The position numbers and the translations under genes are program-made. Positions 7,200 through 13,370 of a stretch of DNA of 14,498 bases are shown here, one piece after another; position 1 is the stretch's first letter; every line of letters starts with the position of its first letter. Location of the stretch: positions 1 through 14,498 of the forward strand of contig DIVU01000306.1 in the NCBI GenBank assembly GCA_002423365.1, written 5' to 3'. The notes under the pieces are model-generated. The model was not told the DNA's origin, searched no databases, and saw nothing but the letters and a program-made list of their open reading frames with translations. The stretch is from Desulfuromonadaceae bacterium UBA6124. GTDB taxonomy: Bacteria > Desulfobacterota > Desulfuromonadia > Desulfuromonadales > Trichloromonadaceae.

Positions 7200-8456
7200 C
7201 TACTTACCATAGCGCAGCAGGATCTCGCTGGCCTCGTGGCGCAAATCGGGAGCGAGCTCGTCTACCGTGGGCAGCCGCTCCAGCCAGGGTCGCCCTTCGC
7301 CGAGCCGACCCAGGGCCGCGCAGGTCTGGGCCATGCGCAACGGCCAGCGGGGATTGGCGGGATCGCGACCGGCCTCGGCGCGGAAGGACTCCAGGGCTTT
7401 TTTCAGGGACTGCCCCTGACGCAGCCAAAATTCGGCGAGCAAAACATGGGACGCCCCGCCGCAGCCTGAAGACGGCAAGCGCTTCAACAAACCCTCCGCT
7501 TCGGCAAAACGTCCGCTCCGCTCATACAAACTCGCCACCAGGGTCAGAACCTCCATCTCCACCGGCCCTTCCCGCAGGGCTTCCTCGCCATGGGTTAGAG
7601 CTTCGGGCAGGTTGCCCTCGGCCGCTCGCAGATGGGCCAGGCAGCCATGGCAAAAGGCCGGCGTCAGATTCGCGGAGAGCATACGCGTAAGACGTTCTGC
7701 CGCTTCTTTCAGGCGGTTTTCGTGAAAATCGAGTCGCACCAGGGTCTCAAAGGCCAGGGAGTGGGAGGGATTCATCACCACCGCCTGCTCCAGATCCCGG
7801 CGCCCGGCGGCGATATCCCCCATGCGGGCGCGCAGAGCACCCCGCTCGAAATGGAAGAGGTCATCCCGCTCGCCGGCGGGCAGAGCATCGAAACCGGCTA
7901 ACGCCTCGGCATCGCGCCCTTCGTGGGCGGCCAGAAAGGGCTGGCGGAAGGCTGCGCCGGTGTGCCAGTAACGTTCGGCCAAATCCGCGGGATAGTTGCT
8001 CAGCACCAGCTCCAGGCGTGTTTCCGGATCAGGCGTATCGGCCTCTTCGGCCGATGACGAAACCGCCGAGGAGCAGCCCGACGCGCAGCAGGATGGGGCT
8101 TTCGTTTTTGCGTGATGAGTCGTAGCTGCTGGTGCGGAAAGCTCGGCAAGGCGATTTTGCGCGGTTTCGCTTAAAGTGGGGGAACGACCGTGCTCGGCGG
8201 CCAATTGAAAATGTTCCCGCGCTCGTTCCCGGTCGCCGATCTGGAGGCAGGCCTCCCCTTCCGCGAGATTGAGTTCCGCCAGACGATCCCCGGCCTGGGT
8301 CAACAGAGAGAGCCACTCAGCCCGGGCATCGGGGTGTAGCCCCTCCTCAGGCTCTTCTCCCTGGCGGAGAAGGTCGGCCCAGCGTTCTTCACGGGCCAGG
8401 CGTCGAAGATGTTCCAGCGGATCCTTGGGGGCGAAGAAGCGGCTCAGCAAGCCCAT
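7200..8456 (-). CDS. Tetratricopeptide-repeat protein of unknown function, 418 aa
   Basis: This is a helical-repeat protein with no signal peptide or membrane segment, so it is probably cytoplasmic. TPR-like units are visible in the N-terminal third (around ERAREHFQLAAEHG) and repeatedly from about residue 170 to the end, for example AAGRRDLEQAVVMNPSHSLAFE, NLPEALTHGEEALREGP and RFAEAEGLLKRLPSSG. A low-complexity linker at about 108-145 carries SCCASGCSS, with Cys123, Cys124 and Cys128. The start is ATG 8456-8454 with AAAGG about ten bases upstream. It follows the XRE-cupin gene by 19 bases and is very likely cotranscribed with both regulators, so it may be their effector target or partner. 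No enzymatic motif is seen, and I cannot assign a function. Confidence 0.85.
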   Translation of the reverse strand: MGLLSRFFAPKDPLEHLRRLAREERWADLLRQGEEPEEGLHPDARAEWLSLLTQAGDRLAELNLAEGEACLQIGDRERAREHFQLAAEHGRSPTLSETAQNRLAELSAPAATTHHAKTKAPSCCASGCSSAVSSSAEEADTPDPETRLELVLSNYPADLAERYWHTGAAFRQPFLAAHEGRDAEALAGFDALPAGERDDLFHFERGALRARMGDIAAGRRDLEQAVVMNPSHSLAFETLVRLDFHENRLKEAAERLTRMLSANLTPAFCHGCLAHLRAAEGNLPEALTHGEEALREGPVEMEVLTLVASLYERSGRFAEAEGLLKRLPSSGCGGASHVLLAEFWLRQGQSLKKALESFRAEAGRDPANPRWPLRMAQTCAALGRLGEGRPWLERLPTVDELAPDLRHEASEILLRYGK

Positions 8457-8475
8457 GAACGGGGCCTTTCAATGA

Positions 8476-9042
8476 TTAGATCGTGGTGAAGGGAGAGAGG
8501 GTCCAGATGACCTTGGCATCCTGTTCGCCGACATTGTCCCAACGGTGTGGCAAATGGGATTTAAAGGAGATGCTGTCCCCCGGACGCAGTAGATAACGCT
8601 CCCCGGCGATGGTGATTTCCAGGGTGCCTTCCAGGATGTAGATCAGTTCATCGCCCGGATGATACATTTTCTGGACGCCACTTGTCCCACCTTTTTTTAC
8701 CGTGCAGAAAAAGGACATGAACTGGGGATCGCGCAAACCCGAGGTAAATGCCTCAGTCTGCATGTTGTGCTCGTCATCGTAAACCGTCTGATCCCGTTTT
8801 CCCGGCGAGGTGTAGACGATTTCGTTAGTGGTCGTGACCTCCTCGACGAAGTAGTTGATGCTTTTGTCGAAAACCGCCGCCAGTTTCATCAGGATCTCCA
8901 CCGAGGGGATCGTCAACCCCCGCTCGATCCGCGAAATCATATTCGACGACACCTTGGAGCGATCGGCCAGTTCCTGAATGGTGAGATCCCGTTTGAGGCG
9001 GATATTTTTTAACTTTTTTCCGACAATCTTCTTGATTTTCAT
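8476..9042 (-). CDS. XRE family transcriptional regulator with C-terminal cupin sensor domain, copy 1, 188 aa
   Basis: An N-terminal lambda-repressor-like HTH (about 8-62) with IQELADRSKVSSNMISRIER is joined to a C-terminal cupin beta-barrel (about 105-186). The cupin has HPGDELIYILEG (128-139), then LRPGDSISFKSHLPHRW. This is the SutR/PuuR-like architecture in which a small ligand bound by the cupin controls DNA binding; the ligand is unknown here. The start is ATG 9042-9040 with GAGG eight bases upstream. The adjacent upstream gene is a paralogue of exactly the same length: over residues 27-68 of this protein 36 of 42 positions are identical, whereas the cupin halves have drifted. The gap between the two is 40 bases, so they appear to be one transcript. 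Shared recognition helices suggest a common operator. Confidence 0.92.
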   Translation of the reverse strand: MKIKKIVGKKLKNIRLKRDLTIQELADRSKVSSNMISRIERGLTIPSVEILMKLAAVFDKSINYFVEEVTTTNEIVYTSPGKRDQTVYDDEHNMQTEAFTSGLRDPQFMSFFCTVKKGGTSGVQKMYHPGDELIYILEGTLEITIAGERYLLRPGDSISFKSHLPHRWDNVGEQDAKVIWTLSPFTTI

Positions 9043-9082
9043 GGCGTTTTCCTCAGGGTCGCGGTCGATGCGGGGCTGCGTT

Positions 9083-9649
9083 TCAGTGAGCCAGGTTCGG
9101 GGCCGGAGAAACCACCCACATCACGACCGTTTGGCCGTCGTGGAGATTCTTCCAGGTGTGGGGCAAAGAGGCCTTGAAAACCAAAGAGTCTCCCTTTTCC
9201 AGTACATAGGCGTCGCCGTTGATTACGAACTGCAAGCGTCCCTCGAGGACCAGGGCGAACTCTTCCCCGGTATGGATCATTCCGCCCTCGCCGCTGCTGC
9301 AATCCTTCTCCAGGGCATCGTAGAACACCGCGAAATTGGGATCGCGAATGCCCTGGGTGAGGCTGGTGATCTGATGCTTATCTTCGAAGAAAAAGATCGG
9401 CTCCCCTTGCCCAGCCTTAGTGAAAACGACGGTTGATCCCTTCTCCGCCTCCTCGACAAAGTAGTTGATGCTCATGCCGAAGGCGTTGGCCAGTTTCATC
9501 AGAATTTCAACGGAAGGCACGGTCAGGCCGCGTTCGATCCGGGAAATCATGTTGGAGGAGACGCGGGAGCGGTCCGCCAGATCCTGGATGGTCATCTCGT
9601 TTTTCAACCGGGTGGATTTGAGTTTCTTGCCGATCATTTTCTTGACCAT
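9083..9649 (-). CDS. XRE family transcriptional regulator with C-terminal cupin sensor domain, copy 2, 188 aa
   Basis: It has the same two-domain design as its downstream neighbour: an HTH with IQDLADRSRVSSNMISRIER (21-40) and a cupin with HTGEEFALVLEG then LEKGDSLVFKASLPHTW. The start is ATG 9649-9647, because GGAG lies six bases upstream and this gives 188 residues, identical to the neighbour. A TTG four codons further upstream is in frame but its ribosome site would be poor. It is the first gene of the regulator-regulator-TPR unit and is divergent from bioB, sharing a 190-base intergenic region. Autoregulation is likely for this family and is supported by repeats around its promoter. Control of bioBDA by this protein is possible from position only. 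Confidence 0.92.
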   Translation of the reverse strand: MVKKMIGKKLKSTRLKNEMTIQDLADRSRVSSNMISRIERGLTVPSVEILMKLANAFGMSINYFVEEAEKGSTVVFTKAGQGEPIFFFEDKHQITSLTQGIRDPNFAVFYDALEKDCSSGEGGMIHTGEEFALVLEGRLQFVINGDAYVLEKGDSLVFKASLPHTWKNLHDGQTVVMWVVSPAPNLAH

Positions 9650-9675
9650 GAAAAGCTCCAAGGAATGGTTAAATA

Positions 9676-9722
9676 GAATAGCGTTTTATCACCGTCAAAA
9701 CAGGCTGTCAATACGAATAGCG
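9676..9722. repeat. Direct octamer repeats flanking the regulator promoter (candidate autoregulatory operator)
   Basis: GAATAGCG occurs at 9676-9683 and 9715-9722 on the plus strand, 39 bases apart. One copy lies just downstream of the -10 box and the other just upstream of the -35 box of the minus-strand promoter. Such bracketing suits a repressor binding two sites. Eight-base repeats can arise by chance, so confidence is low. Confidence 0.35.
9683..9711 (-). promoter_or_regulatory. Sigma70-like promoter of the XRE-cupin operon
   Basis: On the minus strand, a perfect TTGACA (9711-9706) and TAAAAC (9688-9683) are 17 bases apart, 34 bases above the chosen ATG. A second possible arrangement, TTGACG with TATTTA 17 bases later, lies slightly downstream. 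The octamer repeats at 9676-9683 and 9715-9722 flank the core promoter. Confidence 0.45.
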
Positions 9723-9762
9723 TAAATTTATTCCATATTTTGGGTAAAGGTTAGAAGTCAGC

Positions 9763-9792
9763 TGTAAACCTGACTTATTGAATTGGTTGACA
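9763..9792 (+). promoter_or_regulatory. BirA-box-like operator upstream of bioB
   Basis: The inverted repeat TGTAAACC (9763-9770), 14 bases, GGTTGACA (9785-9792) matches the known bacterial BirA operator pattern (TTGTAAACC, spacer of roughly 14-16, GGTTTACAA) except for one inner base and the outer T. Its right half contains the -35 hexamer of the bioB promoter, so BirA-biotinyl-AMP bound here would block RNA polymerase. The site is directly upstream of a biotin operon, which strongly supports the call. birA is not in the window. Confidence 0.75.
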
Positions 9793-9814
9793 ATGCCTCT
9801 GAAATTCTTATAAT
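9787..9814 (+). promoter_or_regulatory. Sigma70 promoter of bioBDA with perfect hexamers
   Basis: Perfect TTGACA (9787-9792) and perfect TATAAT (9809-9814) are separated by 16 bases. Transcription would begin near 9821, leaving a leader of about 20 bases that contains the AGGAG ribosome site (9830-9834). A promoter this strong needs repression, consistent with the overlapping BirA-like box. Confidence 0.85.
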
Positions 9815-9839
9815 CACGACTTAATTTAAAGGAGTGGAT

Positions 9840-10832
9840 ATGGAACCCAGTCATCGCCAAATGCTCAACAAAGCCCTCCACGAGGAAGCGCTCAAACGCG
9901 AAGAAGCTCTCGGCATCCTCACCGCGCAAGGAGCAAACCTCGGTTTTATCCTCGCTGGAGCGCAACTGCTGCGTGAACGGAATTTTGGACGCAAGGTGCA
10001 TTCCTGCGCCATCGTCAATGCCAAGTCGGGGCGCTGCGCCGAAAACTGCGCCTTTTGCGCCCAGTCTTCCCATCACCAGACCGAAGCCCCGGTCTATCCC
10101 CTGAAAAGCACCGGAGAGATCGTGGCAGAGGCGCGAAAAGCCGACGGCGTCGGCGCTCACTGCTTCGGCATCGTCACCAGCGGCAGCCGCGTGACGCCTG
10201 GGCGGGAGTTCGACGAATTGCTCGCGGCGATCCGCGAGATCCGGGCGACGACCGCCATCCACCCTTCCGCCTCCCTCGGCATGCTCGATGAGGAAACCGC
10301 TCGCGCCCTCTTTGAAGCGGGTTGTGTCACCTATCATCATAATCTGGAAACCGCCCGTTCCTTCTTCCCGCGGATCTGCACCACCCATGACTATGAAGAG
10401 GATATCGCCACGGTCAGGGTTGCCAAAGCGGCGGGCCTGCGCGTATGCTGCGGAGGCATTCTCGGGCTCGGGGAGTCGCCGGAGCAGCGGCTGGAACTGG
10501 CCCTGACGCTGCGCGAGTTGGAGGTCGATTCGGTGCCGCTGAATTTTCTCAACCCGATCGCCGGCACACCGCTGGCGGGGAGTTCTTTCCTGACCCCTCT
10601 CGACTGTCTGCGCGCCATCGCCCTCTTCCGCTATCTGCTGCCGAAGACGTCGCTCCGCGTCTGCGGCGGACGGGAGCACAACCTGCGGGATCTGCAATCC
10701 TGGATTTTCATGGCCGGCGCCGACGGCGTCATGATCGGCAACTATTTGACCACCAGCGGACGCAAGCTGGAGGATGATTTGCGCATGTTCCGCGATCTGG
10801 AGATGGAATTCGATGAGCGAGACACGAACTAA
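9840..10832 (+). CDS. bioB: Biotin synthase (radical SAM), 330 aa
   Basis: BioB inserts sulfur into dethiobiotin to form biotin, the last step of the pathway, using a SAM-bound 4Fe-4S cluster and an auxiliary iron-sulfur cluster as sulfur donor. The radical SAM motif is Cys66, Cys70, Cys73 in CAENCAFC. Other family phrases are YHHNLET (165-171), CCGGILGLGE (203-212), PLNFLNPIAGTPL (233-245) and GGRE with Arg278. By alignment with E. coli from memory, Cys97 corresponds to Cys108, Cys188 to Cys203 and Arg260 to Arg278, but Cys128 corresponds to Ser143, and an extra Cys204 is adjacent to Cys203. The ATG at 9840 is chosen because AGGAG lies five bases upstream; an in-frame GTG at 9834 overlaps that site. 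It overlaps bioD by 20 bases. Confidence 0.97.
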   Translation: MEPSHRQMLNKALHEEALKREEALGILTAQGANLGFILAGAQLLRERNFGRKVHSCAIVNAKSGRCAENCAFCAQSSHHQTEAPVYPLKSTGEIVAEARKADGVGAHCFGIVTSGSRVTPGREFDELLAAIREIRATTAIHPSASLGMLDEETARALFEAGCVTYHHNLETARSFFPRICTTHDYEEDIATVRVAKAAGLRVCCGGILGLGESPEQRLELALTLRELEVDSVPLNFLNPIAGTPLAGSSFLTPLDCLRAIALFRYLLPKTSLRVCGGREHNLRDLQSWIFMAGADGVMIGNYLTTSGRKLEDDLRMFRDLEMEFDERDTN

Positions 10833-11538
10833 GAAAGGCCTCTTCGTCACCGGCACCGATACCGGTGTCGGCAAGACCCTGGTGACCGCCGCCCTGGCGC
10901 TCTTTTTGCGCCGGCGGGGCTATGATGTGGGGGTGATGAAACCGGTTGAAACGGGGATCGACGACCCTGCCGGGTTGGGCGCCGACGGACAGTTGCTGCA
11001 ATGGGCCGCCAACAGTGGCGACGAGATCGACCTGATCTGTCCCTACCGTCTGCGGGCGCCGCTGGCCCCCTCCCTGGCGGCGGAAAAGGAGGGAAAACGC
11101 ATCATTTTCGGCGATCTGCTCGAAGCGGCCCAGACCCTCTCCGAGCGCCACGGCTATCTGCTCATCGAAGGCGCCGGCGGTCTCATGGTCCCCCTCTCCG
11201 GGGCGGTACTTTTGCTCGACCTGGTCAAGGCCCTCGGCCACCCGCTGCTGACCGTTTGCCGCCCGACCCTCGGCACCATCAACCATACCTTGCTGACCAT
11301 GCATGCCGCCCGCAGCAACGACATTCCCCTGGCGGGCTATATCGTGAACAACATGCCGCAAACCCCCAACGAAGCCGAGGCCCAGGCGCCCAACGCCCTG
11401 GTCGAGGTCGCTTCCGGCGACCTGCTCGCGGTTCTCGGGCAGGTGGCGGGAACGCCCCGGGAGCAGGCCCAGGCCCTGGCCGACCAGTTGGAACGGGTGC
11501 CGACCCTGCACTGGCTTCTTTCCGGGCTGAATGTCTGA
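10813..11538 (+). CDS. bioD: Dethiobiotin synthetase, 241 aa
   Basis: BioD closes the ureido ring of 7,8-diaminopelargonate with CO2 and ATP to give dethiobiotin. The P-loop GTDTGVGKT is at 14-22, the catalytic-lysine motif MKPVETG at 42-48 (Lys43), the acidic loop IEGAGGLMVPL around 120-130, and the adenine-side NNM motif near residue 178. The length is normal for the family. The start is ATG 10813, inside the end of bioB (20-base overlap). This removes the extra upstream residues that the open frame would allow and places the P-loop at its usual distance from the N-terminus. A GGAG lies about ten bases upstream within bioB, so translation is probably coupled. It is the middle gene of the bioB-bioD-bioA operon. 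Confidence 0.97.
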   Translation: MSETRTKKGLFVTGTDTGVGKTLVTAALALFLRRRGYDVGVMKPVETGIDDPAGLGADGQLLQWAANSGDEIDLICPYRLRAPLAPSLAAEKEGKRIIFGDLLEAAQTLSERHGYLLIEGAGGLMVPLSGAVLLLDLVKALGHPLLTVCRPTLGTINHTLLTMHAARSNDIPLAGYIVNNMPQTPNEAEAQAPNALVEVASGDLLAVLGQVAGTPREQAQALADQLERVPTLHWLLSGLNV

Positions 11539-11540
11539 TC

Positions 11541-12890
11541 ATGACAAAAGAAGAAATCCTGCGCCTCGACCGGCGCCACGTCTGGCATCCCTGCACCCAG
11601 GAAAAGGATCACGAAACCCTGCCTCCCATCCCCATCGCCCGGGGGGAAGGAGCCTATCTCTACGATTTTGACGGCAAAGGCTATATCGACGGGGTTTCCA
11701 GCTGGTGGGTGAATCTCTTCGGCCACAACCACCCTCGGCTGAACCGCGCCCTCGGCGAACAGGCGGGCAAGGTCGCCCATCACATCTTCGCCGGCTTCAC
11801 CCATGAGCCGGCCGTGACCCTCGCCTCCCGCCTTTGCGAACTGGCGCCGCCGGGGCTGGAAAAGGTCTTTTTCACCGACAACGGTTCAGCGGCCGTGGAA
11901 GCCGCGCTGAAGATGAGCTTTCAGTATTGGCGGCAGACGGGGCATGGCGAAAAGACCCGGTTCGTTTCCATTACCGAGGCCTATCACGGTGAAACCCTCG
12001 GCGCCCTCTCCGTCGGCGGCTGTGGCCTTTACAAAGACATTTACCAGCCGCTCCTCCTCGACGGTTTTCAGGTTTCCGGACCCGACTGCTACCGTTGCCC
12101 CCACGGTTGCGAACGCGAAAGCTGTAACGCCGAGTGTTTCGCCGCCATGGAGGAAGTGGTCGTCGAGCACAACCGGGAGATCGCCGCCGTCATCATCGAA
12201 CCGCTCATCCAGTGCGCGGCGGGCATGCGCATCTATCCGCCGATCTATCTGAAAAAACTTCGGGAACTCTGCGACCGTTGGCAGATTCATTACATCGCCG
12301 ACGAAATCGCCGTCGGCTTCGGGCGCACCGGGCGCCTCTTCGCCAACGAACACGCCGAGGTGAGTCCCGACCTGCTCTGCCTCTCCAAGGGGATCACCGG
12401 CGGCTACATGCCCCTTTCCGTGGTTCTGACCCGCCAGGAAATGTACGACGCCTTTTATGACGACTACGCGACCCTCAAGGCCTTTCTTCACTCCCACAGC
12501 TATTCGGGCAATCCCCTGGCCTGCGCCCTGGCCTGCGAAGTTCTGAATATTTTCACCGAGGAAAGGATTCTGGAGAAGATGGTGCCGAAGATGGCGATTC
12601 TGGTGAGCCAAAAGCACCGCTTCGAAGCTCTCCCCCAAGTCGGCGAGTTCCGTCAACTGGGGCTGGTCGGCGCCATCGAACTGGTGCGGGACAAGGCGGC
12701 AAAAACCCCCTACCCCTGGCAGGAACGGCGCGGCTACGCCGTTTATCGTAAGGCCCTGGAAAAGGGAGCGCTCCTGCGCCCCTTAGGAAATGTCGTCTAC
12801 TTCATGCCCCCCTTGACCATTGACCAGGCGGATCTCGCTCGCCTGGTCGATATCGCTTACGAGGCGATTGTCGAGGTCACGGCCGACTAG
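11541..12890 (+). CDS. bioA: Adenosylmethionine-8-amino-7-oxononanoate aminotransferase, 449 aa
   Basis: BioA is a PLP-dependent class III aminotransferase that converts 7-keto-8-aminopelargonate to 7,8-diaminopelargonate, usually with SAM as amino donor. Characteristic phrases are HVWHPCTQ (13-20), DGVSSWWVNLFGHNHP (50-65), FTDNGSAAVEAALKM (111-125), ADEIAVGFGRTG (253-264, Asp254 for the PLP nitrogen) and LSKGITGGYMPL with Lys283 as the Schiff-base lysine. A cysteine-rich patch, Cys183, 186, 190, 195 and 199, lies in the middle. The start is ATG 11541, two bases after the bioD stop. No good ribosome site is visible, so coupling to bioD is likely. The open frame continues upstream through bioD, but that is a shadow. 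Its 3' end overlaps the convergent VanZ-like gene by 14 bases. Confidence 0.96.
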   Translation: MTKEEILRLDRRHVWHPCTQEKDHETLPPIPIARGEGAYLYDFDGKGYIDGVSSWWVNLFGHNHPRLNRALGEQAGKVAHHIFAGFTHEPAVTLASRLCELAPPGLEKVFFTDNGSAAVEAALKMSFQYWRQTGHGEKTRFVSITEAYHGETLGALSVGGCGLYKDIYQPLLLDGFQVSGPDCYRCPHGCERESCNAECFAAMEEVVVEHNREIAAVIIEPLIQCAAGMRIYPPIYLKKLRELCDRWQIHYIADEIAVGFGRTGRLFANEHAEVSPDLLCLSKGITGGYMPLSVVLTRQEMYDAFYDDYATLKAFLHSHSYSGNPLACALACEVLNIFTEERILEKMVPKMAILVSQKHRFEALPQVGEFRQLGLVGAIELVRDKAAKTPYPWQERRGYAVYRKALEKGALLRPLGNVVYFMPPLTIDQADLARLVDIAYEAIVEVTAD

Positions 12891-13236
12891 CCCGAAAGCG
12901 ACCGAAGCTCACAAGGATCAAAACCGCCAGGATGCCGAGCAGATCAGCCACCAGGTCGGCCCAGTCGGCGAAGCGGCCGGTGCGGGAAAGCCCTTGCAAC
13001 ACTTCGAGCCCGCCGCCCACCAAGGCCGCGTAGACGGCCGCCGACAGCCAGGTTGTCGTTGAGTGGACAGGCAGGCGGTGAAAGGCGCGTCCGGCCGCGA
13101 TGGTCAAAAAAGCATAGGCCAGGGCATGCTGAAACTTGTCCCAGCCGAGAAGTTCATGGTCGATCTTCGGCGGAGCCGGGGTCAGGGACAACCAGGATAA
13201 AAGCGCCGTCAAGACGGCGAGGACAATCCAGGGCAA
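12877..13236 (-). CDS. VanZ-like family membrane protein, 119 aa
   Basis: This is a small integral membrane protein with about four hydrophobic segments. The VanZ-like signatures are DKFQHALAYAFLTI near the first third and GGLEVLQGLSRTGRFADWAD followed by LVADLLGI. VanZ proper is linked to teicoplanin resistance, but most relatives like this one have no known role, so no resistance function should be assumed. I place the start at TTG 13236-13234, because GGAG lies exactly six bases upstream and the protein then begins with its first membrane helix. The frame can be extended to a TTG at 13317, but the added 27 residues have no ribosome site and look non-coding. It converges on bioA with a 14-base tail overlap and is divergent from the PlsC gene. 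Confidence 0.85.
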   Translation of the reverse strand: MPWIVLAVLTALLSWLSLTPAPPKIDHELLGWDKFQHALAYAFLTIAAGRAFHRLPVHSTTTWLSAAVYAALVGGGLEVLQGLSRTGRFADWADLVADLLGILAVLILVSFGRFRASRP

Positions 13237-13263
13237 GGGGAACTCCGTAGCAGTTGCGCGGGG

Positions 13264-13292
13264 TTGTTGTTTATGCGGACCGATGGTATATA
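13264..13292 (+). promoter_or_regulatory. Possible sigma70 promoter of the PlsC-type gene
   Basis: TTGTTG (13264-13269) and TATATA (13287-13292) are separated by 17 bases, about 80 bases above the start codon. The seven-base inverted repeat TTGTTGT (13264-13270) / ACAACAA (13292-13298) brackets this promoter and may be an operator, or chance. I could not find a good promoter for the divergent VanZ-like gene here. Confidence 0.45.
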
Positions 13293-13370
13293 CAACAAAA
13301 CTCGGCCGGAAGGCCAAAGGATAGCGGCGCAGTAAGGATCAAAATTTTATGAAGAAGGATGGAGGGCGAG

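Noticed and set aside
9650..9661. Extended start (TTG) for the upstream XRE-cupin gene
   Set aside because: The ATG at 9649 has a GGAG six bases upstream and gives the same 188-residue length as its paralogue.
9708..10874. Open frame of 388 codons on the minus strand opposite bioB and its promoter
   Set aside because: It runs through the bioB promoter and BirA-like box and encodes nothing recognisable, while bioB is certain.
11001..11540. In-frame upstream extension of bioA through bioD
   Set aside because: These 180 codons overlap well-defined bioD coding in another frame. BioA homology begins at the ATG at 11541.
12877..13236. Teicoplanin-resistance function for the VanZ-like protein
   Set aside because: Only the general family signature is present and there are no other glycopeptide-resistance genes nearby. 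Most VanZ-like proteins have no such role.
13237..13317. N-terminal extension of the VanZ-like protein to a TTG at 13317
   Set aside because: No ribosome site precedes it, and a GGAG at ideal distance supports the TTG at 13236, just before the first membrane helix.
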